From contig JANJXV010000020.1 in NCBI GenBank assembly GCA_024803745.1, positions 21,874,777 through 21,938,776 of the forward strand: 64,000 nucleotides of DNA, written 5' to 3'. This DNA comes from Megascapheus bottae. Its lineage: Eukaryota > Chordata > Mammalia > Rodentia > Geomyidae. Made by a program: the position numbers and the translations under genes. The notes beneath the pieces are model-generated. The model saw nothing but the letters and a program-made list of their open reading frames with translations, was not told the DNA's origin and ran no database searches. Of the stretch, positions 45,345 to 57,189 are shown in pieces. Position 1 is the stretch's first letter. Every line of letters starts with the position of its first letter.

Positions 45345-47020
45345 TCTTTGCACCAGAAAACAAATACGAAGCCAGGAGGAGCCTTAAAACATGTGAATAT
45401 TGATGTGGTTGTATTTTTTTCAGAAGTGGTTTCTTCCATATGGTAGACAAGTTGGAGGTAAGTAGAAACCATTAGCTAGTAGGCCATATGATTTTCAGAT
45501 AGCTATGTTTGTGATTATTGGACATTACCAGTGGAAAAAGGTGATGTGAAGTAAGATTTGGCCCTGAAGATGTTGCTCCCTTTCAGCATTCACTTTTGGA
45601 ATCCAGATGTCTTCTTGTGGAAAAAAGACGGAACAGACACATTTGGAAGCTGCACTAATCTCAGTGTTGAAAGCCCAGAACCTGCAAGCCACAGCAGAAT
45701 ACCCAGGGAAGTCTGTAATGGATGGGGGGGTGAGGCTCAAAAGCTGGAAATGAAAAAGAGCCTCTTCCTGATGTGGGTATAGTATATTTCAGTATCATTT
45801 AGAGACAATACCTGTACTAAAGGGAGACACTCAGAAATACATATGGGAATGAGTATTAAAAAGACTCTTTTAAAATTTTTCTTAACTTCTTCTCTAATTA
45901 GGAAAGAAGGCTGCAGGGGAAAAATGTATGTGTAACTATAGTAGAAGACATATCAATTGTATTGTTGGGTAGACAAGTATCAAAAGAACACTTGACATAT
46001 GTGTAATTTTTTTCCACGCTTTTTAACTGGTGCCAAGGTGTACTGCTCATCTACACAACAAGCTATTTCCAGTGATCCTCTCCTCTGCACAGCATTTGCC
46101 TTGCCTAAAACAGTTTGGATTTTCATTTCTTTCAATTAACAGTGTTTAAATTCAAGAGTGATCCACTGATTTTGAACACTGAAGATTTTCTATATTAAGA
46201 AATGTGGCTAGCAAAAGTCTGAAAGCAAACATATGTGTTTGATTTCAAAAACCATCATAAAACGGGTAGGTGGGCTGTGGAAAAAGGAGAGCCACAGAAG
46301 AACAGACATCAGTGGTTTTTGACTGTTTATTCTGAGCCAGAAACATGCATATTTGCTATTTTGCAGCCACTACTTGCCAGTAAGATAAGAATTACATTTT
46401 CTATTTTGCATGGAAAGAAATGGAGTTGCAATGAATCCAAATAACTAAGTTAAGTAATACTGCTTAGGAGGGGGTAATCTTGAGATTCCTGTATCTAAAT
46501 GGTCAATTAATTTTTCAGTGTTAATCTGCAAGCATGAGCCACATTTTGTTTAGGCAAATCTTAACCCGATTAGGAACCAACGCACAAGAAAGTGCCTGAG
46601 AAAGAGAATATGAGAGACAGACAGACAGACAGAGGAGACCAAGTGAAAGAGACTGAAACAGCAACACCCAGAGGCTAACTGGCTGGCTGCAAGAGGAGCT
46701 TGTAATGGAGAGTGCATGCCACAGCTTTTTCTTTCCTTAAGAAGATGGAAGCCAAAGAGGATAAAGCCAATTAAAAACTTAAAAAAAAATACTGAGCACA
46801 TCTTACATTGAGTATGGTGAAAAACATTACATTTTCCTTACATGGGAAATGCTTCATAGAAATGCAAATAATGGCTCTAGCATGTATTTATAGCCATATG
46901 GGAAGTGGAGAACCAGAAATCATGGTTCAAGGAAAGCCCAGGAATAAAACTTCCTGAGACCCCATGTCAACCAACTTTTGAGCAAGGTGGTATGTGTCTG
47001 TTATCCCAAGAATGGAGAAA
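45345..47020. other. Unassigned low-copy DNA
   Basis: A short GACA run at 46614-46634 is the only repeat seen. ORFs at 45525-45782 overlap on both strands and have no recognisable domain. 45540-45780 is comparatively GC-rich. Confidence 0.4.
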
Positions 47021-47024
47021 ATTC

Positions 47025-47242
47025 ATTGGCTGGGTGCAGTGGTTTGCGTCCATCATCCCCAGCAATGCAGAAAAGTTCAAGAAAGAAGACTGCAGCCCTA
47101 GCAGGCCCAGGAATAAAGCAAGACCATACCTCAAAAATAGGCAATGCAGACAGGGGCTGGAGGCCTGTCTGCAGCAGTTAGAGGGCATGCCTAGCAAGCC
47201 CAAGGCCCTAAACTAAAACCTCAGTGCTAGAAAAAGAAAAGT
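47025..47242 (+). repeat. B1-ID composite SINE
   Basis: B1-like half (GGCTGGGTGCAGTGGTTTGC, GCAATGCAGAAAAGTTC, AGACCATACCTCAAAAATAG) is followed by an ID-like half (GGGGCTGGAGGCCTGTC, GAGGGCATGCCTAGCAAGCC, CAAGGCCCTAAACTAAAACC). This is the B1-dID layout known from several rodent families. The ORFs crossing it are spurious. Confidence 0.7.
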
Positions 47243-47244
47243 TG

Positions 47245-48220
47245 GAGATAAGTAAAGATACTTAAGTTTAAGAATACAGCTAAAGATAAAACACAACATT
47301 TACTCATCTTGGAATAGAATAAAACAACCTAAAGTGATTGGTTTAAGGGAAGCATTTTCACAAATGGGTAAATATCACATGAAAGCCAGGTACTAAGAAG
47401 AGGGAAAAGAGAGAAAGTTGGAAAACTGGCTCAATAATGACTTCCCTACTATAAGAATTCAAATAAGAGCAAAGAAACCCAGGTCTTCACCTGTAGGGTT
47501 TATGCATGCAGAATTGAACATGATGACTTGCAAGATTAGCTCTAATCTTATTTCAAGGATTCTTTGAACAATTTAGCCTATGGCTCAGCCTTGGCTCCTT
47601 TGTATGGTTCTGAGGGTTCCTTCTTGGATGGCATCCTAAGAAGAGCAAATTCAGAGAAACAGGAAAGGCCATCACACGTTGGTGCCCCAGACGCTGGAGC
47701 ACTCAGAATGGCTCCAAGTCTCACCCATGCTACCTGGCTACTTTGAGCCTCTGCCTCTTGCTCCTTCCTCTAGTAGGTGAAGGTAACAGGGACTCAAATC
47801 AAAGACAACCATTCAGTTTAATTGGAAACCATCTGTAAAACACTTTGACTAAAGCAAGTATCATTATCTTTTGGTAGAGTTGATGAAAATAAAGGGAATC
47901 TAAAACCTAGGAGACAAGATCGGAAGATATAAACTAGATTAACTGAACCTAAAGCTTTGTGCACTTAAGGACTGGTCTGAAAAAAAATTCCTGTGAGACT
48001 TCTCAGTTTTCTTAATATCTTAATCTGCTCTGACAAATATGTCAAAATTAAATAATCAGAGAAATCTGATTGCAATGATAAAAACAATTTATTCTGAGCC
48101 AGTAAGATAAAAGTTCATTGTTTCAAAAAATGAAATATTGAATGCAACTATAATCAACTCATTGCTACAGCCAATTGTTAATGTTCTTATTTAACAATTT
48201 TGTGTACTTTATATGGGTCA
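47245..48220. other. Unassigned DNA
   Basis: No gene or repeat recognised. Confidence 0.4.
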
Positions 48221-48221
48221 G

Positions 48222-48410
48222 CCAATGTCCCAAATGTTTTACATTAAATATAAGCTGCATGACAACCTAAAAGGTAGATAGTATCATTATTCACATGTTC
48301 CAAATGGAGAAATTGAGACACAAGGAAAGCTAAAAAAATTATGCAAGGTTTTATGACTAAGAACTGGCAGTAAACAAGGATTGAGTCCTGGCAATCTGTA
48401 TCCATGGTCT
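48222..48410 (-). repeat. MIR, antisense
   Basis: AGGTAGATAGTATCATTATT, CAAATGGAGAAATTGAGACA, ATGCAAGGTTTTATGACTAA and GGATTGAGTCCTGGC follow the reversed MIR from 3' to 5'. Confidence 0.65.
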
Positions 48411-48451
48411 TTCTATCTAGAAATAAGGGAGTAAAGAAGTGAATATATACA

Positions 48452-48540
48452 TTCCTGCCCAGGATGGCTTGGAACCATGATCCTCAGATTTTAGCCTTCT
48501 GAGTAGCTAAGACTACAGGCATGAGCCATTGGTGCCCTGA
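48452..48540 (-). repeat. 7SL/B1-like SINE left half, antisense
   Basis: CCTGCCCAGGATGGCTTGGA, TGATCCTCAGATTTTAGCC and TGAGTAGCTAAGACTACAGG are the reversed 7SL-type half. The Geo half is absent. Confidence 0.7.
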
Positions 48541-49850
48541 GAAAAGGTGTATTTTAGGTGGTGCTCACTAACATGTTGTTGATAAGGAGAATTTTTTTTA
48601 GTGGTACAAACACTGGAAGTAATTAATCAGAAGTGTGACAAATTGAGAATGAAATATACCAAGTGTCTTCTGACAGTAGTACATAGGTCAAAACTGAACA
48701 GACCCCCCCCCACCACCACCACACATGAGATAATTGAAACTAATACAAGGAACAGAAAGTCTGAACTAGCAACAGCTGATACAAAATGGAAAAGAAGAAA
48801 CATCAAGTATAGAAGTGGCACAGCTTGAGCAAATGAAATTATAGATGAGGAAATCTTTATCTGCCACTTAATCTAGAATAAGTTTCATACCTACAAATGC
48901 AAACAGATAGTGTGACTAGGCTGGCTGTCACCAGTGGCCAAGCAGACATTAATGGCTAATAAAAACCAAACAGTACTCTATTAAAAATTGAGGGAAAAAA
49001 ACTATTATTTTGCACTAAAGAACCATTTCTTCAGGAGTTAGTCTGTCATAGGAACCAGCCCATTCAGTTTGATGATATGTGAAATCATTCATGCAATGAT
49101 AGTTTGGGTCCTTCAGAGGGAAATATTCTTTGTTGAGAATAAGTGCTGACATTTCTTCTTCTTTTGACTCTTTGTCCAGTGGTATTCATTGGGCTGGGAT
49201 GTAAAGAAGGCCTCATCTTGACCTTGGAGACACACTCCTCTTGGAAAGCAAAGTACAGCCCGTTGAGATAATCAGTTTTTGAAAGCATACCTCTGGCTGC
49301 CATTACAAAGGAAAAGAAAAATTTCTTCAGAGATTTTTTTTTTCTAAGACCTCATGTCTTAGACCTTCAGGGCATCTGCCAAACTATCATTTACACTCAT
49401 GTGGACGTACTAAATTATAGTGTTCCAAACAAATATAAGGAAAGAGAAAATTAAATAATCAAATATTATCAGAATAGAAAATTATGACTGATCTTTGTAA
49501 AAGCTTAAAATGTAAAGCAAAGAATTTAAAAACCAGATCTACTTTTTAGAATTTTCTTATTTGTATACACTCATGCAATTAACTCTCTCTTAGAGAAGAG
49601 ATTAGAGACTTATTTTCATGTGTATGGCTGTCCTGCCATGATTATTAATATACTTAAATACACAAATTATGTTTTCCTGTCCGAATACAAAGAAAACATT
49701 TATAGAAAATGATATACTATTTACCCAAGTTATGTACCCACATAACTTCTATTTTGAATATTCATGGACTGACTCAGTTTATTTTTTACTTTTTTAAAAC
49801 AAAATTATTTTGGAATATATAATTTTATTCTTTCTTAAAGAAAATAATCT
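48541..49850. other. Unassigned low-copy DNA
   Basis: A C-run followed by (CAC)n lies at 48703-48723. Nothing else is recognised. Confidence 0.4.
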
Positions 49851-49851
49851 G

Positions 49852-49918
49852 ATCTGAGGATGTAGTTCAGTGATTGCCTAACATGTGAAAAGCCAATTCA
49901 ATCTTAGTATTACAAAAA
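49852..49918 (+). repeat. ID monomer, degraded
   Basis: GAGGATGTAGTTCAGTGATT, GCCTAACATGTGAAAAGCC and CAATTCAATCTTAGTATTAC resemble an ID element with lost B box. Confidence 0.45.
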
Positions 49919-50174
49919 GAGGATGGAGTTCCTAGAACATAAAATAATTTATAAATCAATTAACATTTCTAGACATTAGTTTTAACTACATTTTTTAAAG
50001 AAAATGCTACAAAATGATATCCCATTTTGGGAAATAGACTTTAAATATATGTGGTTAAATAGACTATTATATAGACTATTTTCATATATGTGATTAAATT
50101 TTATAATCTCTATCAGATACTCATAATAAACCTATATTTTGATCTAAGTAGATAAAAATTTCTTTTGTCTCATG

Positions 50175-50369
50175 GTATTTTTTGCCAATCCTGGGGTTTG
50201 AACTCAGGGCCTGAGCACTGTCCTTGGGTTTTTTTCAAGGCCTAGAGCTCTACCACTAGAGCTGTAGCACCACTTCCAGCTTTTTTCTGTGTCTGTGATA
50301 CCAACAAATCAAACCCAGGTCTTTGTACATGCTAGACAAGCACTCTACCACTAGGCCAAACTCCCAGCC
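50175..50369 (-). repeat. IDL-Geo SINE, antisense, with TSD
   Basis: Reversed Geo (TCAGGGCCTGAGCACTGTCC; CTACCACTAGAGCTGTAGC) and ID halves (AATCAAACCCAGGTCTTTG; CTCTACCACTAGGCC). TTGTCTCATG at 50165-50174 and 50370-50379 is a perfect 10-bp TSD. Confidence 0.92.
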
Positions 50370-50379
50370 TTGTCTCATG

Positions 50380-52805
50380 CTTTTTAACCTTTACAGAAGT
50401 AAACACATTTTTAGTCTGAGAATTTATCCTTATAATAAACACAGTAGTTCTGACTGAATGTAGATCAGTTAATCTGGGTTTGAATGAACCCAGTACTATT
50501 GATATCAACTCACCATGAATAAATTAGAAAGTCCATAATATTATTTGTTTTCCATTCAGTTCTTTTAGGAAAACATTATTTTCTTCAAGCTTCCCCACCA
50601 AATCACAAATACCATCTAATAATACCACAAAAAGACTTGTATATAATGACTCAAATTTAAATTGTTTAAATAAGTATTAAATAATTAGCATGAAGGAATA
50701 TTTCACCACATAAAAATAGTTATGCAATAATTGATTATGAGTACCTAAAGAAATTTATCTTATTTTAAACCAAAGTACCTTTACCATTTCTACCTTAAAA
50801 GAAATGACTAAACTTAAGACCTATCAAGAAGGAACAAGTTAGTCCCAACACCAAAAGGCAATAAACATTTAGTAAACATTCATAGAGTGGGAATTGTATA
50901 GGATGTAGACCTATATTTCTGACTTCATGCTGTAGACAGAGAATAAAGCCTATTTTCCCTGGTCATTCATTAATCATTCTTGAACTCAGAAAGTTCAGCA
51001 TTCATCATGCTGAGATGTCCCAGAATAAGGGAAATGTTATAAATAAGGGAATAAGGAAACTCTTATAAATTGCCCTAGATCTGGAGACTGGAAGTTAGCC
51101 TAAAAGCAAGCAATCTTCACATCAGCAATTCTATTTACTGAACATATGGTCTCTAATTTGGCTCAAGCAAATAATAGTATTTTACCAACTTTCAGACCTT
51201 TAATAAAGAAGACACCTATAAAGGTAGAGAAAGAAATGGGACTAGACAATTGCCATGTTATTATTTCAATTATTTTTGTAACTGTTAAAATGCCATACTC
51301 TGGCTATATTCTCAGATATGGGCAATTTCTCCTGATATATGAATTTTAAATGATTTTTCAATGTATTATGATTTTTTATCTCCTTAGAGTATATTCAAAT
51401 TACTAAATAACTAGAACATTTCACTTTAAATTTTAAAAAGTCCAAATGGAAGAAATAGGTTAAATATTGCTTTTTCTCCAGAGAGAGACCAGAAAAAGAA
51501 GAAAAAACATTCTCAGGCATCCAGTGGCAGGCAAAATCAGACTTTACATACATGGGGACCAGAAAGCACTAAAGGATATTTCTGTAAAAGGACACTTAAT
51601 GTGAGACAATAAAAAATAGTTTTATGATTTGAGATGAAATAAAACAAATTGAAACAGCATGCCTTGTGAAAGTTCTTTAAGATTTGTGAAAATTACTGAG
51701 AGTAGGTTGTGAGAAAGGAAACTTTCAACTATAGATTATCAGTGTAAGAATTCAGTATAAAAAGCTTTTCTTTCCTTACCTCTTCCTTCATTTTCCCCTT
51801 TCAACCTTTGTCAAATAACCCTGAAATTTGTACTAAGGATGCAGAGACCAATGGTACAGCCTTGTCTGGGTCTGCTCACGAGTGTGTTGGGACCTACGAA
51901 AGGACAGGCCAATATGCCTGTAATTCCTTATTTAAGGAGTTGGACTCCTAACAGCCACTCTGTATTATAGAAAATTCTTCATGGCTTTCTAGTAATATTT
52001 CTGGAGTATTCCACCGATTGCTTATTGTTCATTATTTTTAGTTTTCAGCAAAACATGTTTATATCTCCAAAGTTTCTATATTTTTTATTTGCCCTCTGAA
52101 GCAAATCTTGCCACAAGTGAAGATGGAAATTTGTTATATACTAGTGCAAAAATGGAAAAAGAAAGTGAAAAGAAGAAAAGAAATTCCAGCTACTAGGCTC
52201 ATCTTTGCTTCTTGACTCTTAAGGTAACCTGAGCCACTAAATTTACTGTACTGAAATATTTTGTAGGTCATATCATTGGCTCCATTATGAAACCTGTGCC
52301 ACACCCAGACACCCAGAGGAACCAGTTTCCTCATTCTCAAACTACCTATGTTGTTTTCCTGGGTAGACACAGCTTAACCTACACTGTGGCTGAAAAGAGT
52401 CAGCGATTAGTAATCACAATTTCATTATGATACCAATTTCTTTCATCTGTTTTACATACTTCTTAGGGAAGTTGTAATTTTTATAACTTGTTATGGAAAA
52501 ATTATGTATGCACATATATCGGGGGATGGAAATATCACACTTGTCCTCACAAGTGAAAACAGATGACAAATACGGAGTAATCATTTCTAAAAAGAATGTA
52601 TGTGCAAGAGTCTAAACTTTTTGGTCTGCTTATTTGTGCCTTCATGAATTTGTTTTATGATGGAAGGTAAAATCTTATTTCCTTATTAGAAATTATGGTG
52701 ACTAGGCAAGGACAGTAGGGACAGAGAGTAAGATCTGGATGGCATTCTTCAGGGGCCTAAGAACACTAAGAACAGAGGCTTCTTTGTCTATATGGAAGCT
52801 CACAA
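50380..52805. other. Unassigned AT-rich DNA
   Basis: About 2.4 kb with no recognised gene, SINE or LINE. ORFs at 51146-51349 (plus) and 52134-52370 (minus) have no recognised features. Confidence 0.45.
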
Positions 52806-52823
52806 AACATCATCCAGAGTCTT

Positions 52824-53022
52824 TTTTTTTTTTTTTTGTCAGTCTTGGGCTTGGGCTCAGGGCCTGAGCACTGTCCTTGGACTTTCTCAAGGCCAGAGCT
52901 CTACCACTTGAGCCTCAGCACCACTTTCAGCTTTTTTCCATGTATATGGTACCAAGGAATCGAACCTGGGTCTTCGTGCATGCTAGGCAAGCACTCAACC
53001 ACTAGGCCAAACTCCCGGCCCT
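52824..53022 (-). repeat. IDL-Geo SINE, antisense, with TSD
   Basis: T17 tail, reversed Geo (TCAGGGCCTGAGCACTGTCC; CTACCACTTGAGCCTCAGC) and ID halves (GGAATCGAACCTGGGTC; CATGCTAGGCAAGCACTC). CATCCAGAGTCTT at 52811-52823 and 53023-53035 is a perfect TSD. Confidence 0.95.
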
Positions 53023-53035
53023 CATCCAGAGTCTT

Positions 53036-53330
53036 AATGGGCATGAGAATGAGGGAGGACCTAGAAATTCCAAATTGTTAACCCTCAGGAAATTAAACAG
53101 CAGACTAGCAGGCAATGGCGATCAGAGAAGATTTTTAAGTCTCCAGGATCAGGACTGTCCTGGAGACAAGATCCACATTGCAATGCTGGCATCTTTCCTG
53201 TATCATTAACTTTAATCCAGGCTTCCTCTTAAATGTTAAGAGGTAGGTCTTCAGGGCATACCTCATGATCTCAGGTTTTGACAGGAAAATGTTATGGAGA
53301 AAAAATAATAGTGATAGTAATTAACATTGA
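53036..53330. other. Unassigned DNA
   Basis: No recognised feature. Confidence 0.4.
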
Positions 53331-53334
53331 TGGA

Positions 53335-53525
53335 ATTGAGCAGGTACTGAGCACTGATCTAAGACTTTACATGTCTTTTATTCACTTTCTTCACGTTCTC
53401 ATTGCATGAAGAAAATCACGATCATGACTCTCCTTGTTTTACAGCTGAGGAGTGAAGCAAGTTAACCAGGATTCCAGGTAGCACAGAGTCCAGTCACAAT
53501 TTAAACACAAGAACCTTGCCAACAG
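53335..53525 (-). repeat. MIR, antisense
   Basis: GGTACTGAGCACTGATCTAA, CTTGTTTTACAGCTGAGGAG, AGCAAGTTAACCAGGATTCC and ACACAAGAACC follow the reversed MIR pattern. Confidence 0.6.
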
Positions 53526-53639
53526 CTCTCACACTCTAACAGCTATATCAGTGGACAGGGCATGAAAACCCCTGGAGTATGAAAAAGAAACTAAAAAGCC
53601 TCATGGAGGTAAAATGGATTTCACAAATATTAATAGCAA

Positions 53640-53800
53640 TGGTTATCAGTCAGAAACAGCACCTTTAATTGTTATAAGCACTTTACATATATATCTTCTC
53701 AATCATCCTCTGAGATGGGTATATGTATTAGATTTGCACAGAATGTAGATATGGAGAACAAGAATTTACCTGAAGCTACTCAAGAACTTACCAGTATCTT
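53640..53800 (-). repeat. MIR-like fragment, antisense
   Basis: TATAAGCACTTTACATATAT, CAATCATCCTCTGAGATGGG and ACCTGAAGCTACTCAAGAAC are consistent with a second, more diverged reversed MIR. Confidence 0.4.
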
Positions 53801-53804
53801 ACTC

Positions 53805-54880
53805 AGCATCTGTCACTGCTGCATGTGGGAGTGTAGAAACCATGACACACAATCCACACTTTATGGAAGTTTTGATATGCAACTTATGTGACTCAAGTCT
53901 GGACACACTGAAGTATAGCCATACACATTATTATGATAAAAAACAAATAAGACATATGCCGGAAGAAATTTGTTATATGAAATGGAACTTTCAGCATCTC
54001 CAAATTCTCATTTGTCTTGTTATTCAAATACAGTGGCCTGGCCCCTTAGCTAGTCCAGATCACTTAAGTCATTATCTCTGGACCATATTCTGGTGATGCT
54101 CACCTAACTCCTTCTTTTGCTGATTCCTTGTTGTTGTGCTCTGATACTCATCTTTTTCTCCCTCTTCCTTTTGCTCTTTCAGTTTCAATCAACAGATATT
54201 ACATCTGGAATGTATCCTATCATATAATTGAGGGGTAACTATACAGACTTTCAACTGTTTGAAGAGGTAATTTCCCTGAAGGCCTCCGTATTGCTTTCTT
54301 TGGATAATTTATATTCTTCCATGGCTCCAAATAGTGGGTTGAAGATTTTGCCAACAGGTGGTTTCTCACTGGGGAACCTTCTGTTCTGGGAGTCCAGCCA
54401 AGCCTTTTATTATGATTCAACTTTATAAAATAGGTTTCCTGGCATTTTAACAGCAGGGACTTGGGTGAGAGAAAAATGCATACCTATTTATTTGCATTAT
54501 TATCCCAATTGTTAGGACATGTTAATAGTCTACATTGCTTATACAGCACAATCCTTTTAATTTAATAAAGAAAAATTTACCAGTCCCAACAAAATCAAGT
54601 AAAACTACACCACAGAAAGGATTCCTTTTTTGTAGCAATTCATTTGAATGGTTGAAATGGGTACAGGTACACAATGGCACATGTTTTATATCTCCTTTTA
54701 GACCATCTCAACAAAATAAGGAAGGTCAAATGTAACAAACTCAGTTCTCCATAGCAATTTAAAAAAATCATCAGCATCATACCACACAGGTATCTTGCAG
54801 TTTTTAAAAACCTTTCATAAGAAACATTGTTTCATTCTATGAAATATGTAGAATGGATGCCCCTATCCTCTTTTAAAGGA
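53805..54880. other. Unassigned DNA
   Basis: No repeat family or gene recognised. A pyrimidine tract ending TTTCAG at 54177-54182 looks like a splice acceptor, but no coding exon follows it. Confidence 0.4.
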
Positions 54881-54955
54881 TAAAGATTTCTTGATAATGG
54901 CCATTCTAACTGGAGTGAATGGAAGCTCAAAGTTGTTTTGATTTGCATTTCTTTT

Positions 54956-55149
54956 TTTTTTTTTTGCCAGTCCTGGGCTTGAGCTCAGGGCCTGAGCACT
55001 GTCCTTGGACTTTCTCAAGGCTAGAGCTCTGCCACTTGAGCCTCAGCACCACTTCCAGCTTTTTTCTATATATGTGGTACCAAGGAATCGAACCCGGGTC
55101 CTCGTGCATGCTAGGAAAAAACTTTAACCACTAGGCCAAACTCCCGGCC
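54956..55149 (-). repeat. IDL-Geo SINE, antisense, with 18-bp TSD
   Basis: Long T tail, reversed Geo half (TCAGGGCCTGAGCACTGTCC; TGCCACTTGAGCCTCAGC) and ID half (GGAATCGAACCCGGGTC; CACTAGGCCAAACTC). TTGATTTGCATTTCTTTT at 54938-54955 and 55150-55167 is a perfect TSD inside L1 sequence, so the SINE is younger than the L1. Confidence 0.96.
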
Positions 55150-55261
55150 TTGATTTGCATTTCTTTTATGTCCAGGGATGTTGAGCATTTCTTCATGTGT
55201 CTGGAGGCCATTTTATTTCCTCCTCAAAGAAGTCTGTCTTTAAGTCTTTAGCCCACCTTTT

Positions 55262-55440
55262 TTTTTTTGCCAGTCCTGGGCCTTAAACTCAGGGCCTGGC
55301 TTTCTCAAGGCTAGAGCTCTACCACTTGTGCCGCAGCACCACTTCTGGCTTTTTTTTCTACGTATGTGGTACCAAGGAATTGAACCCAGGTCTTTGTGCG
55401 TGCTAGGCAAGCACTCTACCACTAGGCCAAACTCTCAGCC
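55262..55440 (-). repeat. IDL-Geo SINE, antisense, with TSD
   Basis: Reversed Geo half with a small internal deletion (TCAGGGCCTGGCTTTCTC lacks the AGCACTGTCCTTGGA segment), then the ID half. CTTTAGCCCACCTTTT (55246) and CTTTAGCTCACCTTTT (55441) are a TSD with one mismatch, again within L1. Confidence 0.94.
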
Positions 55441-55837
55441 CTTTAGCTCACCTTTTAATGGGATGGTTGTTTCTTTGAGGATTGGAGAGATTCAATTTTT
55501 TGAGCTGCAGGTATATTTTAAGATACAGGCCCTTCCTTGTCTGTTGTATAGCTAGTGAAGATCTTCTCCCACTCTGTGGACTTTCTATATAACCTGCTAG
55601 CTATGTCCTTTGCTATACAGAAGCTCTGAAGTTTAATGCAGTCTCAACTGTCTTTAATTTATTGTGTTTCTGGACCTTTATTAAGGAAGTTTCAACCTGT
55701 GCAAATGAATCCTAGTGTATCTCCTATTCTTTCCTGTATCTGTGTATCTGCTTTTACCTCAAGGTCTTTGATCCATTTGGAATTAATTCTGGTGCAGGGT
55801 GACATATAAGGATCCAGCTTTAGTTTTCTACAGGTAC

Positions 55838-56294
55838 TTAACCAACAACAACAGATGCTGGTGGGGTTGTGGTTAGGAGGGATTGCTACTACACTGTTGG
55901 TGGGAGTGTTAACTCATTCAACCACTCTGGAAAGCAGTATGGTGGTTCCTCAAAAGACAAACAAGGAGCTCCCCTATGACCTGCAATTCCACTCCTTGGC
56001 ATCTACCCAAATGTCCAGAGACAAAGGAATACTAAAGTTACTAGCACAACGGTGTTCATCACAGCATTATTTACTACAGCTGAGACAGGGAACCAACCCA
56101 GATGCCCCTCAGTAGATGAACAGATCAAGAAGATGTGGTACTTATACAGATTGGAATTCTATGCTGCTATCAGAAATAATGACATCACCTCATTTGTAAG
56201 GAAATGGAAAGACTTGGACAAAATCATATTAAGTGAAATAAGCCAGACCCAAAGGAGGATAGCCTCCGTGGTTTCCCTCATTTGTAATAATTAG
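55838..56294 (+). pseudogene. LINE-1 ORF2 C-terminal fragment
   Basis: It encodes the cysteine motif (TGCTGGTGGGGTTGTGG at 55856) and the terminal ~130 residues in two frames, because a frameshift falls near 56050-56115. The last part (56052-56294) keeps WNQP-like and EFYAAIRNNDITSFVRKW sequence and the natural stop. Confidence 0.88.
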
Positions 56295-56739
56295 TACACA
56301 TCTAGGAGTCTCCTAGCAGAGGACACAATACCTCAAAACATATGGTCATAAAGGATGAGACTAAATGAAATGAACACTAGTTTATGGAAACAAGAGGTTT
56401 ATCTTTGTGATTGATGTTCTTAATGTACTATGTGAAGTTACTTCTTTTCTCTTTTTTTTCCACTTACAGTTAATCTTATGTGGTTACTGTATCTGACTTT
56501 GTTACCTGGTATATTATATATACACTTATTTGTTTATTTGAAATAGGGAAGTGAAGGGGAAAAAACAAGATAGTTGGGAGGGATGGAGAAAGGGAAAGTA
56601 GGACACAAATATGAGAAGGGATATCAAGTGTTGAGAAGTAATGTACTCACTACCTGACGAATGTAACTGTAACCCCTCTATACATTATCCGGACAATAAT
56701 ATACAATAAAAAAGAAAGAAAAAAAGGACAAGGAATTTG

Positions 56740-56812
56740 GTACTATGTTAGTATCATATTCAGCTCATAGAATTCAAGAGTTGAATTCTACCACATGAGT
56801 CACATTTCCAAT
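56740..56812. other. Unassigned DNA
   Basis: Short spacer between the L1 and the next SINE. Confidence 0.4.
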
Positions 56813-56978
56813 TCCGTTTTTGTGTTTGCTTGTGTTTTTGTTATGTTTTTGCTTATTAATTAAAGGAGAAAAGAGGTTCATGGACTTTTCTGCCCTAGAT
56901 GGCTTTGAATCACAATTCTCTGATCTCACCCTCTCATATAGCAAAGATTACAGGTGTGAGCCACCAGTGCCTGGCCCT
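56812..56978 (-). repeat. 7SL/B1-like + Geo SINE, antisense, Geo half mostly lost
   Basis: Linker (TTAATTAAAGGAGAAAAGAG) and reversed 7SL half (CTGCCCTAGATGGCTTTGAA, ATTACAGGTGTGAGCCACC) are clear. The Geo half is replaced by T/G-rich sequence. Confidence 0.7.
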
Positions 56979-57127
56979 TGACTATTAAAAGAATTATTCA
57001 TGGAAATGAGTAACTTGCCAGGGAGCTTAAATGATAGTCATCTTTTTTAATTTATTTTTTGTGTCTCTCCTAGATGACAGGTACAGATGTTTTGAGCTAG
57101 GGGAAAATGATTTGCCAATAAAACTAC

Positions 57128-57139
57128 AGATATATAGAT

Positions 57140-57187
<48 letters not shown>

Positions 57188-57188
57188 T
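57128..57188 (+). repeat. (GATA)n microsatellite
   Basis: About 13 uninterrupted TAGA units after a TATAGATGA lead. Confidence 0.97.
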
Positions 57189-57189
57189 C

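Larger units (their letters stand above)
54887..56722 (+). mobile_element. LINE-1, 5'-inverted, carrying two IDL-Geo SINEs
   Basis: 54887-55833 is antisense L1 ORF2 (from the region before the cysteine motif back to the segment that reads LVKYL...). At about 55838 the strand switches to sense ORF2, starting just at the cysteine motif (CWWGCG region), through the ORF2 end (stop near 56294) and the 3'UTR to an AATAAAAAAGAAAG tail. The two parts are adjacent in intact L1, as expected for twin priming. AAAGGATAAAGATTT (54875) and AAAGGACAAGGAATTT (56723) may be the TSD, with several mismatches. Confidence 0.9.

Noticed and set aside
45101..45472. 123-codon minus ORF and an overlapping 86-codon minus ORF
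   Set aside because: They lie partly over a probable ancient repeat, in two frames of the same DNA, with no recognisable domain.
54120..54240. Possible exon with splice-acceptor-like TTTCAG
   Set aside because: No conserved reading frame or donor site follows; such motifs are common by chance.
57128..57188. CRISPR-like short repeat array
   Set aside because: It is an uninterrupted GATA microsatellite with no spacers.
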